Shown here piece after piece: positions 1 through 5,073 of a DNA stretch of 10,908 nt; within the stretch, counting starts at the first letter, position 1, and every line of letters begins with the position of its first letter. The notes below the pieces were generated by a model, which did no database searches, was not told where the DNA came from, and saw only the letters and a list, made by a program, of their open reading frames with translations. A program made the position numbers and the translations under genes. The DNA comes from an uncultured Clostridia bacterium (GTDB taxonomy: Bacteria; Bacillota; Clostridia; Christensenellales; UBA1242): the NCBI GenBank assembly GCA_947384015.1, contig CANDFN010000033.1, forward strand, positions 1 through 10,908, written 5' to 3'.

Positions 1-807
1 AGCACCAGGGTTGGAAAAATTGTTATGCAAAAAGCGGCAGAACATTTCACCCCTGTTACATTAGAATTGGGTGGCAAAAGCCCATGCATTGTTGACGAAA
101 CAGCAAACATTCGTCTTGCAGCAAAACGTATAGTGTTTGGTAAACTTTTAAATTGTGGACAAACTTGTGTTGCGCCAGATTATTTGTATTGTCACGAAAG
201 TATAAAAGATGAATTGGTAAAAGAAATTTCACGTCAAATTATTTTACAATATTCAGTAGATCCTATTAATAACCCAAACTATCCACGTATGGTAAACGAA
301 AAACAGTTTTCGGTTATGAGTAGTTATATTAAGCAAGAAAAAATTTTGTTTGGTGGTAAAACTAACGAGGCATTATTAAAAATAGAGCCAACTATAGTTG
401 ATGCAACTTTTGACGAGCCTGTTATGCAAGAGGAGATCTTTGGGCCAATACTTCCGGTTGTTACTTTTAAAACTTTGGACGAGGCAATAGATCGGGTTAA
501 TAAATTAAATCATCCACTTGCTTTGTATATATTCTCTAACAATAAAAACAATCAACAAAAAGTGCTAAATAGATGCAATTTTGGTGGCGGTTGTGTAAAC
601 GAAACTATTATGCACATAGCCAACAACGCACTAGGCTTTGGTGGATTAAAACAAAGTGGAATAGGTGCTTACCATGGAGAAGTTGGGTTTAACACATTTA
701 CTCACTTTAAAAGCATAGTCCATAAAGCTAATTGGTTAGATTTACCAATGCGTTATCAACCAATGAATAAATTTAAAATGTGGTTAGTAAAAATGTTTTT
801 AAAATAG
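1..807 (+). CDS. Aldehyde dehydrogenase, class 3 (ALDH3) family, 3' part (5' end outside window)
   Basis: NAD(P)-dependent oxidation of aldehydes to carboxylates. The reading frame is open from base 1, and the first codons (STRVGKIV) already match the conserved ALDH stretch after the cofactor-binding fold, so the Met at 25 is internal. The catalytic-base motif LELGGKSP has its Glu at 64-66. The nucleophile motif NCGQTCVAPDY has its Cys at 166-168. The EEIFGPILP motif follows at about 433-460. The C-terminal signature FGGLKQSGIGAYHGEVGF is typical of the ALDH3 branch (fatty and aromatic aldehyde dehydrogenases). The final stretch is a basic/hydrophobic helix (MWLVKMFLK), reminiscent of the membrane-associating tails of some ALDH3 enzymes; that role is inference. 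Family assignment is secure, substrate unknown. It ends in TAG, and no clear terminator separates it from the next gene 92 bp downstream. Confidence 0.95.
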   Translation, partial: STRVGKIVMQKAAEHFTPVTLELGGKSPCIVDETANIRLAAKRIVFGKLLNCGQTCVAPDYLYCHESIKDELVKEISRQIILQYSVDPINNPNYPRMVNEKQFSVMSSYIKQEKILFGGKTNEALLKIEPTIVDATFDEPVMQEEIFGPILPVVTFKTLDEAIDRVNKLNHPLALYIFSNNKNNQQKVLNRCNFGGGCVNETIMHIANNALGFGGLKQSGIGAYHGEVGFNTFTHFKSIVHKANWLDLPMRYQPMNKFKMWLVKMFLK

Positions 808-899
808 TTGTATAAATATAAATGTAAAATTCTTTAATATAATTAAAATACAAAAATAATAAGATTTTGAAAAAAATAATATAAAAAACAAGGAAATTT

Positions 900-1574
900 A
901 TGAAAAATTCAGCAAAAATTATTAATTTTATAATGTTGGCGTTTATTTTAATTGGCGATGTATTTTATATAATCCCTGCTACTAGCAGCCTGCTTGTTAA
1001 AAGTATAACAAGTGCATTGTTTGTAATTACTGGTGCAATTAATTTGGCGTTTGCTATAAAATTAAAAACCAACAAGTTAAAGTTTAGCATAATATTATTT
1101 ATTGGTTTAGTGTTTGCAATGCTAGGCGACATACTTTTAGAAATTGAATTTATTGTAGGTGCGGCATTCTTTGCTCTTGGGCATGTGTTCTTCTTTATAT
1201 CTTATTGCACCTTAATTAAATTTAAGTTTAAAGATTTGATTTATGGAATATGTATTTTTGTGCCTTCTATGTTGTTTATTCTTTTTGCACCAATGTTTAA
1301 AAATACCGAAGTGTTAATGAAAGTTGTTTGTGTGGTTTATGCTTTGATTATTTCATTAATGGTGGGCAAGTCGGTTTCAAACTTTGTAAAAGAGCATTCT
1401 ACTTTACATTTAATAATAATGATAGGAAGTGTGTTGTTCTTCTTTTCAGACTTGATGCTTTTGCTAAATGTTTTTGGTGGGGTTGGCTTTGTTGCAGGCG
1501 TGCTTTGCTTGGCAACTTACTATCCAGCAGAATTTATTTTAGCGTATTCAGTCTTGCAGGCTGGTAAAAAATAA
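900..1574 (+). CDS. YhhN/TMEM86 family membrane protein (lysoplasmalogenase-like)
   Basis: A 224-residue, almost wholly hydrophobic protein with about eight predicted membrane helices. Landmarks of the YhhN family are present: LGDILLEIE (Asp at about 77), LGHVFFFISY (His at about 95), FSDLMLLLNVFGG (Asp at about 184) and a C-terminal TYYPAEFILAYS resembling the family's YY-x-AQ-x-LIA segment. Animal TMEM86 members hydrolyse lysoplasmalogen to an aldehyde plus a glycerophospho-base, and the acidic and His residues within membrane helices are thought to be catalytic. Bacterial roles are poorly defined. The start is an ATG 6 nt after AAGG (890-893). A -10-like TATAAT lies at 838-843 without a good -35, so the promoter is uncertain and read-through from the ALDH gene is possible. 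An aldehyde-releasing enzyme beside an aldehyde dehydrogenase is an attractive functional pairing, but that is inference. Confidence 0.8.
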   Translation: MKNSAKIINFIMLAFILIGDVFYIIPATSSLLVKSITSALFVITGAINLAFAIKLKTNKLKFSIILFIGLVFAMLGDILLEIEFIVGAAFFALGHVFFFISYCTLIKFKFKDLIYGICIFVPSMLFILFAPMFKNTEVLMKVVCVVYALIISLMVGKSVSNFVKEHSTLHLIIMIGSVLFFFSDLMLLLNVFGGVGFVAGVLCLATYYPAEFILAYSVLQAGKK

Positions 1575-1597
1575 AATTTATATAAAAAGGAGAAAAT

Positions 1598-2272
1598 ATG
1601 TTAAAAAACAGAATTACTCAAGTGGTGTTTCAAACTGTGTATTGTGTGCTTGCTATATTTGGTATTATAGGTAGCCTTGGCTATTTTGTTGTAGAATTTA
1701 ATGACGATTTTTATTTAATGTATACAAATTTATCTAATTACATTTGTATAGGCTTTATGTTTGTAAGTTTGGTTTATACAATAAAAAAGGCAAACAAAAA
1801 AGAGGACGGAACGGTAACCCTTGCCCCAACTTTTAAGTTTATGTGTGTAATTATGATTTTGGTAACTTTTTTGGTATATAACTTATTACTTGCAAAGGCC
1901 AATGGGGTAAAGCATTACTTTACTTCTGTGCCAAATCTTACCATGCATTTAATTTTACCTGTAATGTTTATTTTAGATTGGGTGTTGTTTTATGAACATG
2001 GCAAAGTTAAATGGTATTACCCATTACTATCTTTAATAATGCCATTAGTTTATGTTGCTTATATTTTAATCAGGGCAGGTATTGTTCATCTTGCACACAT
2101 GTCTGTTAAAGTGCTTTACCCATATTTCTTTTTAGATTTAGGTGCGCTTGGTGTTGGTGGTTTTTTAGGCTGGTTGTTTGCTTTAATTTTAGTGTTTGTG
2201 GCATTGGGCTATATAATCTATGCCTTAGATAATTTAAACAGATGGAAAAGCAAAAAATATAAACAAAATTAA
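1598..2272 (+). CDS. Pr6Pr family six-helix membrane protein
   Basis: A 224-residue integral membrane protein with about six predicted helices and a basic C-terminus (RWKSKKYKQN). It has the conserved pattern of the bacterial Pr6Pr family, which is related to FAR-17a/AIG1-like proteins: YTNLSN at about 42-47, a mid-protein MHLILPVMFILDW (His 117, Pro 121, Asp 127, Trp 128), then PLVYVAYILIRAG and a late YPYFFLDLGALG. Eukaryotic relatives (AIG1/ADTRP) hydrolyse fatty-acid esters of hydroxy fatty acids. No function is established for bacterial members, so catalysis is only a possibility. It starts 23 bp after the YhhN-family gene behind AAGGAGA (1587-1593), so the two are very probably co-transcribed. 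Its stop codon overlaps the 5' arm of the following terminator, which marks the end of this unit. Confidence 0.8.
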   Translation: MLKNRITQVVFQTVYCVLAIFGIIGSLGYFVVEFNDDFYLMYTNLSNYICIGFMFVSLVYTIKKANKKEDGTVTLAPTFKFMCVIMILVTFLVYNLLLAKANGVKHYFTSVPNLTMHLILPVMFILDWVLFYEHGKVKWYYPLLSLIMPLVYVAYILIRAGIVHLAHMSVKVLYPYFFLDLGALGVGGFLGWLFALILVFVALGYIIYALDNLNRWKSKKYKQN

Positions 2273-2300
2273 GAGGAGTTTACTTTTCCTCTTTTTTTTT
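2271..2300 (+). terminator. Intrinsic terminator after the Pr6Pr gene
   Basis: AAGAGGA (2271-2277) pairs perfectly with TCCTCTT (2287-2293), and the second arm runs into a tract of nine consecutive T. The stem begins at the last two bases of the upstream stop codon. It separates the ALDH/YhhN/Pr6Pr block from the next unit. Confidence 0.9.
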
Positions 2301-2316
2301 ATTTAAAAATTAGCTA

Positions 2317-2345
2317 TTGACAAGTTGCCAATGCTGTGTTAAATT
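2317..2345 (+). promoter_or_regulatory. Sigma-A type promoter for the two-gene hypothetical unit
   Basis: A consensus TTGACA (2317-2322) lies 17 bp before TAAATT (2340-2345; four of six match TATAAT). It sits just after a terminator and 27 bp before the next start codon. Predicted transcription start is near 2351-2353, giving a leader of only about 20 nt. Confidence 0.7.
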
Positions 2346-2353
2346 AACGTTAA
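2344..2353. promoter_or_regulatory. Perfect 10-bp palindrome at the predicted transcription start
   Basis: TTAACGTTAA is an exact palindrome that overlaps the end of the -10 element and the likely +1 position, a placement typical of repressor operators. The symmetry is seen directly. The operator role is inference, and a 10-bp AT-rich palindrome can arise by chance. Confidence 0.35.
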
Positions 2354-2371
2354 CAAAAGAGGAGGTTTTGT

Positions 2372-2764
2372 ATGGATTGGAGGGAAGAAGCTTCAAAAAA
2401 TTTAGTTGAAAGTGGAACAAGGTATTGTAACAGCCAAAGAGAAAAGGCTTTACAATTTGTTAAAGAAAATAAAGGTATTTATTATACTGCCACTAAAATA
2501 GAAAGAAATGCTGAAGGTAAAATAATTTCAATTAAAGATAGTAATGAAGTATATATTTACCTTGCAGACGATAGTGGTAAATTAGTTTTTTTAATGGATG
2601 ATACATATAAAGTATTATTTGATGATGCGTTTGTATTTTTAAGATATCCAAACAGAGTAGCTACTTTAAATAGAGAATATGATGCGTTGGTAGCAAAGCG
2701 TAATAATAATTTAAAAGTTCTACAAGAAATTGGCACAACAGAGACTCGTTTTGTTGGGTTTTAA
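2372..2764 (+). CDS. Hypothetical protein (130 aa), family not recognised
   Basis: Starts at ATG 6 nt after a strong AAGAGGAGG (2357-2365). I do not recognise the family. It looks soluble: there is no signal peptide or membrane segment. The N-terminal third is charged and helical (MDWREEASKNLVESG). The middle (about 37-95) looks beta-rich, with alternating hydrophobics (GIYYTATKIE, EVYIYLADD, KLVFLMDD, YKVLFDDAFVFLRY), suggesting a small beta-sheet domain. The last 35 residues are helical and charged (NREYDALVAKRNNNLKVLQEIG). It is first in a two-gene unit with its own promoter, 21 bp ahead of a second unknown gene. Arginines are mostly AGA/AGG. The clean start, ribosome binding site and spacing make it a real gene. 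Confidence 0.8.
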   Translation: MDWREEASKNLVESGTRYCNSQREKALQFVKENKGIYYTATKIERNAEGKIISIKDSNEVYIYLADDSGKLVFLMDDTYKVLFDDAFVFLRYPNRVATLNREYDALVAKRNNNLKVLQEIGTTETRFVGF

Positions 2765-2785
2765 ATAAATGGGAAGTGAGATATT

Positions 2786-3442
2786 ATGGAAGATGTAAAT
2801 GAGATTTATTCTAAATTTCAAAAAAGTATTGAAGATAGAAACAGAATTACAGCAATTATAGATAAGTTATTAAGTAAGCATGAGCTGATTTTTGTTGAAA
2901 TTAGCAATAATCCAATTGATGAAAAAATAAATAAAGCAATTAACGAAAGACGAGATTTTTGCGCACGCATAAATGCATCTGAAAGTTTAAAGAAGAATAT
3001 GAATCTTTTACGTTATGATATGGAAGATTATATATTATGCTTAAATTTGCATGGGCTAGAAAGTAAAATAAAACCATTAGACATTCCTTTTGAAGAATTG
3101 ACATTTAACAGTGCATGTGTATCTAATATTGTCCGTGTGGTAAAGAATATTAAAGAAGAAATTGATATAGAAGAAGAGGAACTTTTGGTGTATGCATACT
3201 TGTTGGCTGTGGCAGACATAAATCAACGAATCCATGTAGTGACAAATAAAGAGTTTGCAGGCATTGACGAAAATACGCCAATCCCTATTGTAATATTAAG
3301 ATTGGGTAAATGGGTTGTTGGTAACAAGTGGAAAGAAATAAAAAGACTGTTGTTAAATGATGCTTACATTAAAGAAGTTTGCAAACAATTTAAAGATGGG
3401 TATAAAAGAGATTTAAAACTAAAACGCTATATAGCAAAATAA
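2786..3442 (+). CDS. Hypothetical protein (218 aa), predominantly helical, family not recognised
   Basis: Second gene of the unit, 21 bp after the 130-residue protein gene. A GGGAAGTGAG stretch upstream is a weaker ribosome binding site than that of its partner. No signal peptide or membrane helix is seen. The N-terminal ~75 residues look like long charged helices, possibly coiled coil (IYSKFQKSIEDRNRITAIID, then KINKAINERRDFCARINASE). An acidic patch IKEEIDIEEEE follows at about 122-132, then a hydrophobic helix LLVYAYLLAVADI and a basic C-terminus (KRDLKLKRYIAK) that could contact nucleic acid or an acidic partner. No catalytic motif stands out. Transcription is probably shared with the upstream gene. 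No U-tract terminator follows: an AT-only arm pair at 3445-3451/3469-3475 is too weak to call. Confidence 0.8.
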   Translation: MEDVNEIYSKFQKSIEDRNRITAIIDKLLSKHELIFVEISNNPIDEKINKAINERRDFCARINASESLKKNMNLLRYDMEDYILCLNLHGLESKIKPLDIPFEELTFNSACVSNIVRVVKNIKEEIDIEEEELLVYAYLLAVADINQRIHVVTNKEFAGIDENTPIPIVILRLGKWVVGNKWKEIKRLLLNDAYIKEVCKQFKDGYKRDLKLKRYIAK

Positions 3443-3515
3443 AAAGTTTTACCTTTACAAAATAAGAATAAAACTATACACATTAAACAAAAGTTATAAA
3501 AATAAATAAAAACTG

Positions 3516-3544
3516 TTGACAAATAAAATTATATATGCTAATAT
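3516..3544 (+). promoter_or_regulatory. Extended -10 promoter of the infC-rpmI-rplT operon
   Basis: TTGACA (3516-3521), a 17-bp spacer and TAATAT (3539-3544), preceded by TG at 3536-3537 (extended -10 TGn). Near-consensus elements suit a highly expressed translation operon. Predicted start is near 3551, leaving a leader of about 155 nt before infC. Confidence 0.85.
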
Positions 3545-3549
3545 TAACT

Positions 3550-3706
3550 CGTAAAAGTAGGGGTAACCACTCTCACCTTGAAGCGTTTAAGCGACAATGG
3601 TAATATACAAAGTTTTAATATTCTGGTTTTTAACCGTGAAAATATTTGTGTATAAAGTGGGGCTGCTACGTAAAAGTGTCCCCATTTTTTATGGGTAGGA
3701 GGTAAA
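3550..3706 (+). ncRNA. infC operon leader RNA (L20-leader-like attenuator candidate)
   Basis: A long untranslated leader before infC is the hallmark of Bacillota operons in which L20 (encoded by the third gene) binds the mRNA and promotes premature termination. Here the leader ends in a terminator-like hairpin (3654-3690). Two upstream segments could compete with it. TATACAAA-type bases at 3604-3611 can pair with 3645-3654, using the A-rich base of the terminator arm. CCACT at 3567-3571 can pair with AGTGG at 3656-3660, which is the terminator's 5' arm. Such mutually exclusive pairings fit attenuation. I did not match it to the L20 consensus base by base, so the ligand could be L20, another r-protein or IF3. 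Confidence 0.55.
3654..3690 (+). terminator. Attenuator-like terminator in the infC leader
   Basis: AAAGTGGGG (3654-3662) pairs with CCCCATTTT (3680-3688; one G-U), loop 17 nt, followed directly by the remaining T residues of a six-T run (3685-3690). It stands only 6 nt before the Shine-Dalgarno of infC, so it must be conditional for the operon to be expressed. Confidence 0.7.
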
Positions 3707-4219
3707 TTGAAAGAATCACTTAAAAATGAACAAATTGTTTTAGCAGAGGTTCGCTTGGTTGGGCCTAATGGAGAACAACTTGGTTTAATGTCTAGCGACA
3801 AAGCACTAGAAATTGCGCAAGAGCAAGATTTAGACCTTGTGCTTATAGCACCAGAAGCAAAGCCACCAGTTTGCAAGGTTATGGACTATGGCAAGTATAG
3901 GTTTGACGAGCTTAAACGTTTAAAAGACCAACGCAAAAATCAAAAGGTTGTAAAAGTTAAGGAAATGCGCCTTGGTATGGTAATTAACGATCATGACCTA
4001 GAATTTAAAGCAAAACAAGTTTGCAAGTTTTTAGCTGATGGCAACAAAGTAAAAGTAAACATCTTAATGAAAGGTAGAATACAGGTTCGTCCTCAATTGG
4101 GTGTAGAAATTATGAACAAGTTTGCCCAACTATGCGCTTCAGCCGGTGTGGTTGAAAAGCAACCAGAAATTAATGGTAGAAACATTTTTATGTTCCTAGC
4201 ACCTATTAGTAAAAAATAA
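3707..4219 (+). CDS. infC: Translation initiation factor IF-3
   Basis: IF3 binds the 30S subunit, prevents premature 50S joining and checks the initiator tRNA and start codon. The 170 residues have the two-domain layout. The N-terminal domain includes NEQIVLAEVRL and the IF3 signature KVMDYGKYRFDELK (about 57-70). A Lys-rich linker (RLKDQRKNQK) follows, then the C-terminal domain with VKEMRLG, NDHDLEFKAKQ and GRNIFMFLAP. The start is TTG, with AGGAGGT at 3697-3703 only 3-4 nt away. No in-frame ATG gives a full N-terminus. Rare start codons are a known feature of infC genes, since IF3 discriminates against them and so limits its own synthesis. Oddity: the usual FRGRE-type motif in the C-terminal domain reads MKGRIQVRP (about 121-129). 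First gene of the infC-rpmI-rplT operon. Confidence 0.97.
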   Translation: MKESLKNEQIVLAEVRLVGPNGEQLGLMSSDKALEIAQEQDLDLVLIAPEAKPPVCKVMDYGKYRFDELKRLKDQRKNQKVVKVKEMRLGMVINDHDLEFKAKQVCKFLADGNKVKVNILMKGRIQVRPQLGVEIMNKFAQLCASAGVVEKQPEINGRNIFMFLAPISKK

Positions 4220-4236
4220 AAAGGAGAAATTGAATT

Positions 4237-4425
4237 ATGCCAAAAATGAAAACACGTAAATCTGTTGCAAAACGTTTTGAATTAACTGGTTCTGGTGAAA
4301 TTAAACGTAGACGCGACGGTAAAGGTCATATATTGACTAAAAAATCTCGTTCAAGAAAAAGAAAATTAAGAAAAACTGCTTATGTTTCTAAACAATACAA
4401 AAAGAACATAAAGGCAATGATATAG
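4237..4425 (+). CDS. rpmI: 50S ribosomal protein L35
   Basis: A 62-residue, strongly basic protein with the L35 hallmarks: MPKMKTRKSVAKRF at the N-terminus and GHILTKKSRSRKRKLR in the middle. It is near the usual length (about 64-66) and is a structural component of the large subunit. It starts with ATG behind AAAAGGAG (4217-4224), 17 bp after infC, in the classic order between infC and rplT. Its TAG stop (4423-4425) overlaps the AGGAGG of rplT, which suggests translational coupling. Confidence 0.97.
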   Translation: MPKMKTRKSVAKRFELTGSGEIKRRRDGKGHILTKKSRSRKRKLRKTAYVSKQYKKNIKAMI

Positions 4426-4435
4426 GAGGCACAGC

Positions 4436-4780
4436 ATGAGAATTAAACGCGCAGTTAATGGTGTTAAAAAACGCCGTAAAATATTAAAACTTGCAAAAGG
4501 TTATAGAGCATCTAAATCTACACTATATCGCGTAGCAAGAGAACAAGTTATGAAAAGTGGTCAATACGCTTATGTTGGCCGTAAATTAAGAAAACGTGAT
4601 ATGCGTTCTCTTTGGATTTCACGTATCAATGCTGGTTGCAGACAAAATGGCATCAGCTACAGTAAGTTTATTGGTGGGCTTAAAAAGAATGGTATAGAAC
4701 TAAATAGAAAAGTTCTTGCAGATTTGGCATTAACAGATGCTGCAGCTTTCACAAAACTTGTAGAAACAGCTAAAAAATAA
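4436..4780 (+). CDS. rplT: 50S ribosomal protein L20
   Basis: L20 binds 23S rRNA early in large-subunit assembly and, in several Bacillota, represses its own operon by binding the leader mRNA. The 114 residues match the family: MRIKRAVNGVKKRRKILKLA with the basic N-terminal extension, then KGYRASKSTLYRVAREQV, YAYVGRKLRKRDMRSLWI and SRINAGCRQNGISYSKFI, and a C-terminal globular domain NRKVLADLALTDAAAFTKLV. AGGAGG at 4424-4429 lies 6 nt before the ATG and overlaps the rpmI stop. Last gene of the operon, followed by a strong terminator 3 bp after its stop. Confidence 0.97.
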   Translation: MRIKRAVNGVKKRRKILKLAKGYRASKSTLYRVAREQVMKSGQYAYVGRKLRKRDMRSLWISRINAGCRQNGISYSKFIGGLKKNGIELNRKVLADLALTDAAAFTKLVETAKK

Positions 4781-4783
4781 AGG

Positions 4784-4814
4784 GTTGGCATTGTGCCAAC
4801 TTTTTTCTTTTTTT
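4784..4814 (+). terminator. Intrinsic terminator of the infC-rpmI-rplT operon
   Basis: GTTGGCA (4784-4790) and TGCCAAC (4794-4800) form a perfect 7-bp stem with a TTG loop, followed by T6-C-T7. The sequence from here to 5022 is AT-rich without a supportable gene or structure. Confidence 0.95.
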
Positions 4815-5022
4815 ACAAGGTTTAAATATGTATTTAATAAGTTAAATCATGTTTGCGTTTATAGCATTTATTGTTATAAGTGATTACTTAGATTTTTTAA
4901 TAATAATACAGATAGTTTAAATTTTTGTATTATAGAAGAACTAGCTGAAAATAAGATGCTTTTTGTTTAAATTTACGTGAAAAATTTTTTATAATATCTT
5001 GTAAAAATTTAGAAGTTTTAAT

Positions 5023-5050
5023 TGATTATTTTGTTATTTTAGTTTATAAT
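5023..5050 (+). promoter_or_regulatory. Probable promoter of the VirB6-like gene
   Basis: TTGATT (5023-5028), a 16-bp spacer and a perfect TATAAT (5045-5050). It lies just upstream of the 808-codon gene and after the rplT terminator. The ribosome binding site is GGGGG (5063-5067), 6 nt before the ATG. Confidence 0.6.
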
Positions 5051-5073
5051 AATACTAATTATGGGGGTCTTCT

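Noticed and set aside
1328..1567. Alternative-frame 79-codon plus-strand frame inside the YhhN-family gene
   Set aside because: It overlaps entirely with a convincing membrane-protein frame and has no ribosome binding site of its own.
3445..3475. AGTTTTA/TAAAACT arms as a terminator after the 218-residue hypothetical gene
   Set aside because: The stem is 7 bp with a single G-C pair, the loop is 17 nt and no U-tract follows; too weak to call.
3544..3876. Minus-strand 110-codon open frame across the infC leader and start
   Set aside because: It is antisense to a structured leader and to infC, has no ribosome binding site and an implausible Ser/Cys-rich composition; a shadow of infC.
4849..4972. 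Two short overlapping open stretches (a 23-codon hydrophobic one from ATG 4849 and one ending LAENKMLFV near 4970) between rplT and the VirB6-like gene
   Set aside because: Neither has a ribosome binding site or a recognisable motif, both are under 30 codons, and AT-rich intergenic DNA gives such strings by chance. A decayed gene is possible but unsupported.
4972..4996. TTTACG followed by TATAAT as a second promoter upstream of the VirB6-like gene
   Set aside because: The spacer is only about 13 bp and the -35 is poor; the pair at 5023-5050 is better placed and spaced.
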